DNA from: Triparma columacea
Lineage: Eukaryota > Sar > Bolidophyceae > Parmales > Triparmaceae
Assembly: GCA_030267965.1 (NCBI GenBank)
Contig: BRYA01000267.1
Coordinates: 1-26,907 of the forward strand
Direction of reading: 5' to 3'
DNA length: 26,907 bases
Made by a program: the position numbers and the translations under genes. The notes below the pieces were generated by a model. That model ran no database searches, was not told the origin of the DNA, and was given only the letters and a program-made list of their open reading frames with translations. Shown piece after piece: positions 9,801-19,100 of the stretch (positions are counted from its first letter, which is position 1; each line of letters starts with the position of its first letter).

Positions 9801-11245
9801 AACTTCAGCACATCCCCCTCCCTTAAGTTTGGCGTTAAGGCGGGTTGGCCTCGGCGTGATCGGGAGGACGTGGAAGAGGAGGAGGAGGAGGAAGGGGTCC
9901 AAGAGTAGGGGCTCTCATCGTGGGGAAGGGGTACGGGTGGGGAGGACGGTTCATCGAGTCTCTGGATCATCGTGGCTTTGGAATTAGGGCCGGAGTCCGA
10001 GGCTACGGAGACGACGCGGCCGAGGCATTCGCTGCTGATTGTCTTCCAAGTTTTTATTGTTCCCGCCGGAAGGAGCTTGACCTTCATTCCCCTCCACCCC
10101 TGTGTGCTGTGGACCAGGACACACCTGACCTCCGTCCCCTCGCTAATCTGCACGTCCGTGTCGTCGTCCGGGAGGAGGACATCGGTGTATGAGAACGCAA
10201 TGAGGGTGGCCTTTTGACCGACCTTCTGAGTGATCTCCTCGTCATAAGCCGAGTCCCTGTCGCCGGAAGATGGGGGAGGGGGGGGGAAGCAAAGGTTGAC
10301 AGTCCCGCCCTTTTCACCGAGTCTGAGGGGTGGAAGGGAGCAGTGGCGAGCGAAGCGAGCCACCGTGGAAAGGGTTGCGTTAGTTGATGGGAGCGAGCGC
10401 CGATATGAGGCTGAAAAGTAGTAGGTAGTAGTAGCTCGCGATCCATGCTCCCCTCCTCCCCCTCCTCACCTTTGTACCCTCCCCCACCATTCCTTCTCCT
10501 CCCCAAGTTCCGCAGCCTCCTTCTCCATAATTTCCCTCTCAAATTCTGCGGCGTTGATCTTAACTTCCTCGAGTGTCGCGGCGAGCTGTCCCGTTACGAC
10601 CGAGAAGTTCGGTACGAAGGTGACGATGGAGTTCGGGGGGGGGGCGCTTGTGTTGTGGGGAAGGATTAGAGGGATTGGGTGGGTGTAGGAGTACGGGAGG
10701 ACAGTGGGGGAGGTCTCTTTAGGGGAGTCAAAGGTTGGGGTGGTCAGGACTTCTACGAGGAGGGAGGAACGGTGTCTACGGTCCTGGAGGATTCTCCCTG
10801 GAAGAGGGGGGAGCGTGAAGACCGTCTGCAGGTCAGGGCTGATATTGACTGAGAGGGCCTTGGATTTACCGTCCCGCTGGAAGGTGTGGGTAAACTCTAC
10901 CATTGAGCCGACATTCATCTCTAGTTCGCCGACTGGGGGTATCAGAACGTCAGAGAAATGGAAGAATATATCGGGATGCTGTTGATTCCTTCCTCCTGGT
11001 TGTTTAGGGTCCGTGTGAAATGGTGTAATGAATCCAAATGTATCCCTAAGGCTAGCTATCCTTCCCGTTGTTGGAGGCTCAGTTTGATTCCTAGGGACGG
11101 GAGGTGGATAAGGTGAGGAGGGAGAGAGGGGAGGGAAAGCAGAGTTGTTGGATGAGGGTGGGTCTGAACGTGTCGGGGTGGAGGAGGTGGGAGGGGGGTA
11201 ATTACGTGCATTACGAGAACGGGCCCATGATTTTGAGGCTTCCAT
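6871..11245 (-). CDS. UNR/CSDE1-like multi-cold-shock-domain RNA-binding protein (6 exons)
   Basis: Exons, in transcript order: 11245-10470, 10322-9654, 9463-8963, 8757-8490, 8273-7791, 7701-6871. All joins are GT-AG and in phase, giving 1175 residues. CSD1 (61-135) has FGFI and DIFFHFSDV. Further CSD-like units follow, including EGYGFVRTFNR/LVDVYFRIS across the exon 2/3 join. A second clear domain is formed by FGFIAQVNDEE in exon 4 and VNSKHVFFHLTEV in exon 5, so the splice is what restores the RNP1/RNP2 pair. Near the C-terminus GPDGTIGF (~1114) resembles a SUZ-C motif, as in animal UNR. UNR proteins bind purine-rich RNA and control mRNA translation and decay in the cytoplasm. An in-frame ATG at 11386 would add a Ser/Phe-rich 47-residue leader; I prefer 11245. 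A divergent promoter is shared with the ARM-RING gene. Confidence 0.85.
8274..8489 (-). repeat. UNR-like gene intron 4 carrying a dispersed intronic repeat
   Basis: This 216-nt intron carries tandem GCGAGCGAAGCG motifs on the plus strand (about 8281-8315). It also carries a block at 8376-8474 that recurs, nearly identical and in the same orientation, at 23597-23684 inside an intron of the MINDY gene. The shared core runs from ccgaggcgagcgtagc through ggtgtggctaaccc to a C/T-rich tail. Confidence 0.85.
8758..8962 (-). repeat. UNR-like gene intron 3 with internal repeats
   Basis: A 205-nt GT-AG intron. On the plus strand it holds three gcgagcgaagcg motifs (about 8798-8880). It also holds two copies of a ~45-bp unit made of cgaagcgagt, gcgggaggggttgc and ggttaggattgt (about 8816-8909). 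It shares the gcgagcgaagcgag core with introns of other genes. Confidence 0.85.
9464..9653 (-). repeat. UNR-like gene intron 2 with G-rich (GGGTTGG)n tract
   Basis: The plus strand of 9464-9530 is a run of ggggttgggggttggg units, able in principle to form a G-quadruplex on the template strand; in the transcript it is a C-rich tract before the acceptor. The remainder holds two copies of a tcctcctcctcatcctcctc block (about 9546-9566 and 9595-9614), each preceded by related GTTGGGTTCGGA-type sequence. This is an internal duplication. Confidence 0.85.
10323..10469 (-). repeat. UNR-like gene intron 1 with the GCGAGCGAAGCGAG motif
   Basis: A 147-nt GT-AG intron. The plus strand at about 10340-10364 reads gcagtggcgagcgaagcgag, which also occurs in MINDY intron 2 (about 24053-24072). 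It also has a short gtagtaggtagtagtag run. Confidence 0.85.
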
Positions 11246-11466
11246 TTGCGAAGTAGGAGTGGTCGTATACGAAGTGGTGAGGAAGGTTGGATTGATGGGA
11301 GAGTAAGGGAAATGGAAAAAATGAAATGAAATGGGGAAAAGGGAAATAGAATAAGGAATTGAAAGGAGAGAGAAGAGAGATAGCATAGTTTGCTTTTACG
11401 TTCGTGATTGATTTTAGCTCGACGAAAGTACCGTTATTTACCCGATAAACTCATCAAGAAGTTCAA
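11246..11466. promoter_or_regulatory. Bidirectional promoter between the UNR-like and ARM-RING genes
   Basis: A 221-bp interval between the two ATGs, transcribed outwards both ways. It is purine-rich on the plus strand at 11290-11380 (ggaaaa/gagaga runs). No clear TATA box was seen. If the UNR-like gene starts at 11386 the shared region shrinks to 80 bp. Confidence 0.5.
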
Positions 11467-12984
11467 ATGGAGGGGGTTAAGGATCTCGTCAAAGTTCTAG
11501 CAACCAGTAATGGAAAGGTCGCGCTTGAGAATGCTGCAGAGACGGTGGGGGATTTAGGGGAGTTAAAAGAGAATACGCTCGAATTAGTTGAGGAGGAGGG
11601 CTTGATTGGGGGATTGGTTAGGGTGATGAGGAAGGACAGTGAGAGGTTCAGCGTGGCAAGGAAAAATGCTGTGGTGGCGATTAAGTGGATAGCTTATCAT
11701 GGAAGCGCAGAGGTGTTGAAGGGTTTGCTTAAGCACGAGGGGCTGATTGCCGGCTTTGTCGAGATACTAGTACAGAAGAGGAGCGAGCATAAGTTGGCGA
11801 GGGAAAATGCTGTGTCGGCGATAGGCAACATTGCTCGTGACGCCGACACAGAGGTGAAGAAGGGTTTGTTTGAGCACGAGGGGCTGATTGCCGGCTTTGT
11901 CGAGATACTAGGGGCGAGGGAAAATGCTGGGGTGGCGATAGGCAACATTGCTACTGGCGCCGACGCAGAGGTGAAGAAGGGTTTGTTTAAGCACAAGGGG
12001 CTGATTGCCGGCTTGGTTGAGACAATAGGACATAAGGGAATAGAACACAAAACGGTGAGGGAAGATGCTGTGGCGGCGATAGGCAATATTGCTTGTGGCG
12101 CCGAGGCAGAGGTGAGGAAGGGTTTGTTTAAGCACGAGGGGCTGATTGCCAGCTTGGTTGAGATACTAGGACAGAAGGAGGTCGAATACGAAACGGCGAG
12201 GGAAAATGCTGTGGCGGCAATAAACAACATTGCTTTTCGCGCCGATGATGAGGTTAAGGCCGGCCTATTTCACTTCCCTGAATTGATGTCACGTATTGAG
12301 GCGATAATTGGAGACGCGAACCTCAATGGGACAGACATGAAGAAAAGGGCGTTGAAACTCAAGGAGAAGATCGAGCATATGGGTGGGGGGGAGCAGTCGA
12401 ACCCTCCGAGCACACAGTCTTTTGGTTCGAGCACAGCTGGATCCGTGCGCATGGAGAAGGAGCTGGCCGCGATGAAATCCAACCTTGAAACAATCCGCAA
12501 TGAGCAGGCCGCGATGCGCTCAGAGCAGGCCACGATGCGCTCCGAGCAGGTCGCGATGAAATCCTCCCTAACCTCCGTCCAGGACTCCCTCTTCCGCGTC
12601 GAGAAGGCCCTCGCCACCCTCACCTCCACCCTCGCCCCAACCGAAACCCTCGACCTCAACGACATCTCCACGACCCTCTCAAACCCCCCCCCCTTCACCG
12701 ACTCCACCGGCACCAACAAGCGCTCCAACCTCGCCATCCTCGCCGACAATCAAGCCTCCTTCAACCACACCCTAAAAAAGGTCAAGAAGGAGAAGGACGA
12801 CGTCTCCCGGTCCCTCGAGGCCCTCGAAGACGCCGAGACTTGCACCGTTTGCTTGGTGGAGAAACGGGGCGTCCTGTTCTTACCATGCGGCCACCTGGTC
12901 TGCTGCGGGGAGTGCTCGGAAAGGGTAGACGAATGCCCGATGTGCAGGAAGGTGATCAGGAAACGCAAGACGGTGTTCATGTAA
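11467..12984 (+). CDS. Armadillo-repeat protein with C-terminal C3HC4 RING finger (probable E3 ubiquitin ligase)
   Basis: A 505-residue intronless frame. Residues ~55-285 are ARM-type repeats of about 41-42 residues with a strong consensus (ARENAVAAIGNIA, KKGLFKHEGLIAGFVEIL). One repeat lacks eight residues, a 24-nt in-frame deletion near 11912. Residues ~325-400 are a coiled coil with heptad-like MRSEQ/MKS units. The RING at 459-495 has C-x2-C, CGH, C-x2-C and CPMC, and most resembles IAP/MULAN-type RINGs (LPCGHLVCCGEC). ARM repeats bind substrate and RINGs recruit E2, so a ubiquitin ligase is the likely role. The coiled coil suggests a dimer. Codon use shifts to strongly C-ending codons at about 12560-12830, which fits a mosaic origin. 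Confidence 0.9.
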   Translation: MEGVKDLVKVLATSNGKVALENAAETVGDLGELKENTLELVEEEGLIGGLVRVMRKDSERFSVARKNAVVAIKWIAYHGSAEVLKGLLKHEGLIAGFVEILVQKRSEHKLARENAVSAIGNIARDADTEVKKGLFEHEGLIAGFVEILGARENAGVAIGNIATGADAEVKKGLFKHKGLIAGLVETIGHKGIEHKTVREDAVAAIGNIACGAEAEVRKGLFKHEGLIASLVEILGQKEVEYETARENAVAAINNIAFRADDEVKAGLFHFPELMSRIEAIIGDANLNGTDMKKRALKLKEKIEHMGGGEQSNPPSTQSFGSSTAGSVRMEKELAAMKSNLETIRNEQAAMRSEQATMRSEQVAMKSSLTSVQDSLFRVEKALATLTSTLAPTETLDLNDISTTLSNPPPFTDSTGTNKRSNLAILADNQASFNHTLKKVKKEKDDVSRSLEALEDAETCTVCLVEKRGVLFLPCGHLVCCGECSERVDECPMCRKVIRKRKTVFM

Positions 12985-13129
12985 AAATTGAAGGGAATGT
13001 ATTGTATTATCATGAAATTGGGTTTCCCCTACGGACTTTTAACTAAGCAACAGAGATGTTTGTACGGAAGGTGTTTTTTGGATTGGTCTCAGATAAAACA
13101 ATTGAACGATTGATTTTACAACAAAGAGT

Positions 13130-14608
13130 TTACAGATATTCTAGAATGACTCGCCACAAAACTTTCGGGATCCTCTCACGTGCCGGGGTTACCCTTAGGG
13201 CGGGGGCTTCAACTCCGTCCATTTGCTTCAGAATATCCGGTCCACTGGGGTGATTCTCCAGACACAGTAGAGCGTTTACGCGTTCGATCACAGCGATTTT
13301 GCGCTTCAGGCTCTCCAATGTCTCGGGTTGATTCTCCACGTGATCCCAGGTTCCCTTGAGGCACAGGAGGGCGTTGACGCGTTCGATCACAGCGACATTG
13401 CGGTGCCACCTGTAGTGGAGGAGGTCCGAGACAGTCGGCATATTTTTATCAGCAGCGGCAGCGATTAGGGAACCGCAGTTCGTGAAGCAGTCTTCACCGA
13501 TGGAGACAGCGGGAGATAGAATGAGTTTCGTCAGGGCGGAGCATCCATCGAAGGCTTGATTGCCGATCGTCGTCACTCCATCTGGGATTGTGATGGCCGT
13601 GAGAGAGGAGCATCCTCTGAAGGCGTCGTTGCCAATCGTAGTCACTGAGTCCGGGATTGTGATGGCCGTGAGGGAGGAGCAGCCTTCGAAGGCGGAATCG
13701 CTAATCGTTGTCACTCCGTCCGGGATTGTGATGGCCGTGAGGGAACGGCATCCAGAGAAGGCGCTATCGGCAATCTTTGTCACTCCAATTGGGATGGTGA
13801 TGGCCGTGAGGGAGAAGCATTCGCAGAAGGCGTGATCGCCAATCCACGTCACTGAGTTCGGGATTGTGATGGCCGTGAGGGAGAAGCATCCAGAGAAGGC
13901 GGAGAGCTCAATCATATACACTCCGTCCGGGATTGTTATTTCTGTGAGGGAGGAGCATCCAGAGAAGACGCTGTCGTCAATAAAAGTCACTCCGTCCGGG
14001 ATGGTGATAGCCGTGAGGGAGGAGCATCCCAAGAAGGCGGCATCGCCAATCATCGTCACTCCGTCCGGGATGGTGATGGCCGTGAGGGAGGAGCAATAAC
14101 TGAAGGCAGAAGAGCCAATCGACGTCACTCCATCTGGGATGGTGATGGCCGTGAGGGAGGAGCAACTTGCGAAGGCTAAGAAGCCAATCTCCATCACTCC
14201 GTCCGGGATGGTGATGGCCGTGAGGGAGGAGCATACAGAGAAGGCGCCATCGCCAATCGTCGTCACTCCGTCTGGGATGGTGATGGCTGCGAGGGAGGAG
14301 CATTCCTCAAAGGCATATTTGCCAATCTTCGTCACTGAGTCTGGGATAGTGATGGCCTTGAGGGAGGAGCATTCAGAGAAGGTGTAATTAGGAATCGACG
14401 TCACTCCTTGTGCAAAAGTCACTTCCGTGAGCTCATGATCGTCCATGAAGTTCCCTCTTCCGGAGTATACTGCTGTTTTGGGAAGGGGAGAGTCCCAATC
14501 ATCTGGGTCGTCATAGTCACCACCATTGTCATCACTATAGTCGTCACCATACTCATCACCATCGTCATCACTATAGTCATCACCATAAGTATTGTATAAT
14601 TCACTCAT
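13130..14608 (-). CDS. BspA-like leucine-rich-repeat protein
   Basis: A 492-residue intronless frame, ATG at 14608 and TAA at 13130. The N-terminus is very rich in Asp, Tyr and Gly (to residue ~45). About 13 near-identical 23-residue LRR_5/BspA units follow (CSSLTAITIPDGVTTIGDGAF), ending at the degenerate CSALTKLILSPAVSIGEDCF. The C-terminus has the motif IERVNALLCL twice (a local duplication, about 13260-13400) and ends RVILEYL. No signal peptide or membrane segment is seen, so it is probably intracellular. BspA-type repeats are binding solenoids found in many protists; the ligand is unknown. The high identity between 69-bp units suggests recent expansion or gene conversion. Paralogues lie at 21863-22484 (frameshifted) and 25313-25350 (remnant). 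Confidence 0.9.
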   Translation of the reverse strand: MSELYNTYGDDYSDDDGDEYGDDYSDDNGGDYDDPDDWDSPLPKTAVYSGRGNFMDDHELTEVTFAQGVTSIPNYTFSECSSLKAITIPDSVTKIGKYAFEECSSLAAITIPDGVTTIGDGAFSVCSSLTAITIPDGVMEIGFLAFASCSSLTAITIPDGVTSIGSSAFSYCSSLTAITIPDGVTMIGDAAFLGCSSLTAITIPDGVTFIDDSVFSGCSSLTEITIPDGVYMIELSAFSGCFSLTAITIPNSVTWIGDHAFCECFSLTAITIPIGVTKIADSAFSGCRSLTAITIPDGVTTISDSAFEGCSSLTAITIPDSVTTIGNDAFRGCSSLTAITIPDGVTTIGNQAFDGCSALTKLILSPAVSIGEDCFTNCGSLIAAAADKNMPTVSDLLHYRWHRNVAVIERVNALLCLKGTWDHVENQPETLESLKRKIAVIERVNALLCLENHPSGPDILKQMDGVEAPALRVTPARERIPKVLWRVILEYL

Positions 14609-14863
14609 AGTACCAACTCTAACAGGATGGAGAGGATCTTCTTATACCGTCCTCTTTCGGTTCGGGGAGGACTGAAATTTACTTATTATTAACGTTTACA
14701 ACTATTTTAGACCAACGAAGTGCTAATTCAGTAGGCTAATTCAGTAGGTTTCAAACACCCACGTATGAACAAAGAATGGGACGATGAAACAATGATGGGG
14801 ATTTATTTTGGGGATTCGGGAGATCTTCCCAAGCTCTTTTTGAGGGATAAAAAAAAGGTCTTA
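14609..14863. promoter_or_regulatory. Divergent promoter between LRR gene and VPS29
   Basis: A 14-nt match (ggatggagaggatc, about 14625-14638) appears reverse-complemented ahead of the LRR paralogue near 21619-21632, so some 5' leader was duplicated with the gene. A short direct repeat (gctaattcagtagg) lies at about 14721-14748. The in-frame ATG at 14765 for VPS29 lies within this interval. Confidence 0.4.
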
Positions 14864-15764
14864 ATGTCAAACTCCTTCGGTGAACTCGTGTTAGTACTAG
14901 GTGACATGCATATGCCACAAAGGACAGCACAGATACCAGCAAAGGTAAGTAAAGGATTAGAAATGAAGGCTTAGAAATAAAGACATCTCAGAGGAGAAGA
15001 CGAGGGGAGATATATGAAGGTGTATGTATTGATATAAGAGGTTTATAGAGATATATTAGACATATATATAGATATATACACACAATACCGGAAACTGTAC
15101 CGCACAAACACTAACAAAATACACCAACATAACATCAAACAAAACACACTCAACATCGCTCAACATTCACAGTTTAAGAAAATGCTGGTCCCTGGGAAGA
15201 TGCAGGTACGGCAAAGGAGGTCAGGGGTGTCCTTAAATCCGAACGAACTAACCCCCCCCCCCCCCTCTCCCCCCCCTTTCCCCCCAGCACGTCCTCTGCA
15301 CCGGTAACCTGACAACGAAAGACTCCATGGACATGCTCCTCAACTTGGCCCCCAACGTCCACTGCACCCGCGGGGACATGGACGACTCCACCCTCTCCCT
15401 CCCCGAGACCAAGGTCGTCCAAATCGGTGGCTTCAAGGTCGGCCTAATCCACGGCCACCAGGTGGTCCCCTGGGCCTCCACCGCCAGCCTTAGCATAAAG
15501 GCTCGGTCCCTAGACTGCGACATCCTAGTCTCAGGCCACACCCACGAGTCGGCAATTTTTGAGGAGGGGGGGGTCTGGTACATCAACCCCGGGAGCATGA
15601 CGGGGGCGTACTCTCCTACGACCCAAACGCTGGAACCGGTCCAGCCTAGCTTTGTGCTACTGGCGGTTCAGGGGGGGAAGGTGGTATGCTATCAGTACAA
15701 GTATAATGAAGGGAAGGACGCGGTGGAGGTTAGCAAGACAGAGTTCGAGAAGAAGTCGGATTGA
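14864..15764 (+). CDS. VPS29: Retromer subunit VPS29 (3 exons, including a 33-nt microexon)
   Basis: Exons 14864-14944, 15173-15205 and 15288-15764 join in phase 0 to 196 residues (human VPS29 is about 182). The blocks match the family: LVLVLGDMHMPQR, IPAK + FKKMLVPGKMQ (the 11-codon microexon) + HVLCTGNL, RGDMDD, GLIHGHQVVPW, ISGHTH-like LVSGHTHES, YINPGSMTGAY, PSFVLL. VPS29 has a metallophosphoesterase fold and forms the retromer core with VPS35 and VPS26, sorting cargo from endosomes. Metal-site residues (GD, GN, HGH, GHTH) are kept. An in-frame ATG at 14765 would give a 33-residue N-terminal extension; the start at 14864 (MSNSFGELVLVLGD) fits the family better. Confidence 0.95.
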
Positions 15765-16109
15765 GTGGGGGGAGGGGAGGGGGATGGGGGGGGTGTTTAG
15801 AGATAGGTAAAGAGAAATAAAGAGAAATATTCAGTAAACCTACTCATGCAACTTAGTACTACGATACGCAAAGACCTTCATCTGGCCTTCAAAATGTCCC
15901 CCCTTCCCCAATTTCCCTCCCCCCCTCGTCCCTTGTCCCTCTTCCCTCTTCCCTCTTCCCTTTCCCCCCTCCCCCCCCCCGTTCAATGTCCCCGTTCGTC
16001 CCCTAAATATTTCGGCCTCCCCCAAGTTGTACTACAGACTCGACTGCTCCTATACCCTCTGCCACCACGAATATTTTCAGTGAGGACAAGAACGTTCCAG
16101 TACAACCTT
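15765..16109. terminator. Convergent 3' region of VPS29 and the NZF/SIM gene
   Basis: An AATAAA polyadenylation signal lies at 15816-15821, about 50 nt after the VPS29 stop. The rest is C/T-rich (15895-15990), matching a purine-rich 3' UTR for the minus-strand gene. No coding sequence supported. Confidence 0.6.
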
Positions 16110-19100
16110 TCAGAGCCCGCTACTCCTCCTCTCCTCCTCCTCCTTCTCCTTCTTCTCCTTCTCCTCCTTCTCCTTCTCCTCCTTCTTCTTCTTCGCCCTG
16201 CTCTGTGCCGCCCAAATTCTTGCCTTTTCCCTACGCGCATCTTTCTTGGCTTTAGGTTGATCCGCTCTCCTGTTCGCTTCTTTTCCGCGATTTTCGCGCG
16301 TCTTGCGCTCTTTGTCTTTTGACATTCCGCCTGTTAAACAATGTCGGGAACGAAGAAAGGAGGAAGATGAGCGAAGCGAGGGTTGGGTTAGGGAAGGGGA
16401 GAAGCGAGGGTTAGGGAAGGGGAGGTGGAAAATGAAATTGGCAGTCCCAAAACACTCGGCAATTCTCACCGCCTTTTTTAAGACCCTTCCAAAGGCGATC
16501 TTCCTTTGCTGTTAGGGTTTCCCCCTGAAGTATCTTCTCTGCAGCAACTGTTCTCTGCTTGCCAACTTTCTTGCCTGCGAAGGAAGAGCAAAGCAAAGCG
16601 AGGGTTAGGTTAGGGAAGGGGAGAAGCGAGGGTTAGGGAAGGGGAGGTGTTGGGGGAAAGCGATTGGGCACTGCCAAAACATTCTCACCTGATCTTGAAC
16701 GAAGGTCAAGATTAGCTTGTTCCTTTGGTGTACGAAGGGAGGGGTTCTTATTCGCTGCAACTGTTGCCCGCTTTCCAGATTCGACGCCTGCGAAGGAAGA
16801 GCAAAGCAAAGCGAGGGTTAGGTTAGGGAAGGGGAGAAGCGAGGGTTAGGGAAGGGGAGGTGGAAAATGAAATTGGCAGTCCTAAGGAGGGGGTGGATTA
16901 AAGAAAAGAAAACACGTCTTACCTCCACTAACCGCAACGACTGACTTTCCCTTGTCATCCTTCTGGCTATTCCAAGCGAAGCCTACAAAGAAATGCGAAT
17001 GAAGCGAAGTGAACAGATGCGAAGAGAGAGAAGGGTTAGGGTTGAAGGAGGAGTTGGAGGAGAGGAGGTCAAAACGATTCTGATTTTCCTCCTTCGCCCT
17101 TGCGGAAGAAGGTGAGGTCAGAGGAGGGGGACGGCGCGGCGCTCGTTGAGAACACAGGCTCACCTAAATTGGATTTGATCTGGAGCGATTGCTCCGCCTT
17201 CTGGAGCTCCCCCTGGGCAGCTGTCAGAATCGTATTCAGCTGAACACGCTTCTCCTCGCTCTCCGCCGTCTCCAGCTCTTCCTGCACACGCTTCGTAATG
17301 ACTTTGAGCTCCTCGACCCTCTTTTTGGACCCGCGGCGGTGGAGGAGCATGCCCTTGGAGAGCATGGGGATGTCTTGCAAGAGATTCGTTTCGTTCGCGA
17401 TTCTCATAAGCTCCAAGAGTTCCTCTTCCTTGTCCTCGGTGGTCTTTATCTTGAAATCCAAGACCTCCTCGACCTCGGCTATGCCGTCCCCGAAAATTGC
17501 CTTCAGTTCAACAGCCTTCACCTTGGCTTTTTTTGCCTGGTTGATAACATCTCGCCAGAGCATGTTAAGGTCCTTGCAATGACCGTCGTCACGGTCAATA
17601 CCCTTGAGGTAGTCGAGGCCCTCAGTGCTGGCGGCAACGGAGAGCACGTAACAGAGGGACCTGCGAGATGAAGAGAGAGGGTTAGACAACAAAAAGAGAG
17701 AGGGTGAACAACATCAAAACGAAACGTAGCATAACAACAAAATGTTCACTCACATTTGTGGGGAGGAGCCGCAACGGGTTGTCCCCTCTAGGCGGTGGTG
17801 CATCCACTTCAAATACATAATGTCAAGGGGTGGTATCTTGTCAAGTAAGTGGTGCATAATTTTCTCAACCTCGGAGGGGTTGAGTCCGTAAGACTGGGAG
17901 AGGTTCTTGATGACCTGAGGCGTCGGATGGTGGAAATGAAGGCCTTTGCTATGTGCAGTGACGATGCTGGACTGAATGTCCTCTAGCGCTGATCTTTGAT
18001 TGTCGTCGGAGAGGTTGAGGGCGGGGCCTTCCTGGAGTGCAAGCACAGCCAAGGCAAGGGGAAATGACGCCCAGTTAGGGCACATGGATTTGAAACTTTT
18101 GATTAGTGTCATCCTGATGTCGCTCTCCTCCGGGAGGCAGGCTCGGGCTTGGAGATGAGCGATTTCCTTGATGGGGAGGGGGGGGGGGGGGGGGGTGTCG
18201 TTGTCGCCACTGTTGTGTCCAGTGAGGTCAGTCGTCATTATGGTATTGGCGGCTGGAGGCTTGTTGGAGACACATGAGGAAGAGGCAGGGGGGAAGGGGG
18301 TGTCGTCAGGGGGGAAGGGGGTGTTGTCGTCGTCGCTGTCCTCGAATAAGTCGATCACCTCGATGTCGGTGGTGGACACTTTGCGCACTCCGCATATTGC
18401 GCAGTTGAGGCGATTGGAAGCGTTATTGAAGGTACATGTCTGGCAAGACCAATCAGTGCCGCTGTCTGACTCTGAGGAGGAGTCGCAGAGATCAACAACA
18501 TCTTGCTTAGAAGCAGCGGCAGCGGAGGAGGATGCGACACGGGCACGGTGATCTCCCGTTACCCTGGAGCTTGTTTGCGTGGAGGGTGGTGGAGGGGGGT
18601 CAGGGGGGAGAGACGATCGTTTCTTTTTCTTCTTAGTCGTAGTACTCTTGCTGCAGGAGGGGCGATGCGACGAGGGGAAGGCTTTAGTTTCAGGCGAAGC
18701 AAGCGCGGCGGAGCGTGCGCGGTGGACGCCCATTAATCGTTAAAGCCACCCCCCCCCCCCCCCCTCAAACTCGTCAAGCAGACCGAAACGACAATAATTC
18801 TCACCTTGTGTGCTTCATCAAATCGTTCCTCCTCTTCGGCACCTTTCCGCCCATCTTGAGAATGTCCCGAGCGGCTGCCTGTTGTAGTCCCAAGCCTCGG
18901 CCCGCGTGCGACAAGAGTTCACGGGGAGAAATGTTGGAGCTCGACGAAGTTACGGCGGATGAACGGACGGGTGCAGGAGAAGGTGCAGAGACGGACTCGA
19001 TTGAGGCGATAGGGAAGGAGGACGTAGATGATGAGGGGGAGGAGGGAGATGAGGGAGGGAAGGCGGAACCGTCTGGGACGGAAAATCTAGGGGCGGGGTG

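Noticed and set aside
11246..11386. In-frame 47-residue N-terminal extension of the UNR-like protein
   Set aside because: Phe/Ser/Thr-rich, with no counterpart in cytosolic UNR proteins, and it would use up most of the shared promoter; kept only as an alternative start.
15983..16240. Arg-rich minus-strand frame and Leu-rich plus-strand frame
   Set aside because: Shadows of the Glu/Lys codon run in the last exon of the NZF/SIM gene.
18651..18733. Start of the NZF/SIM gene at ATG 18733
   Set aside because: The stretch is the 3' part of a GT-AG intron (18651-18804); joining upstream exons in phase gives a longer consistent model from 19811. It remains possible as an alternative promoter.
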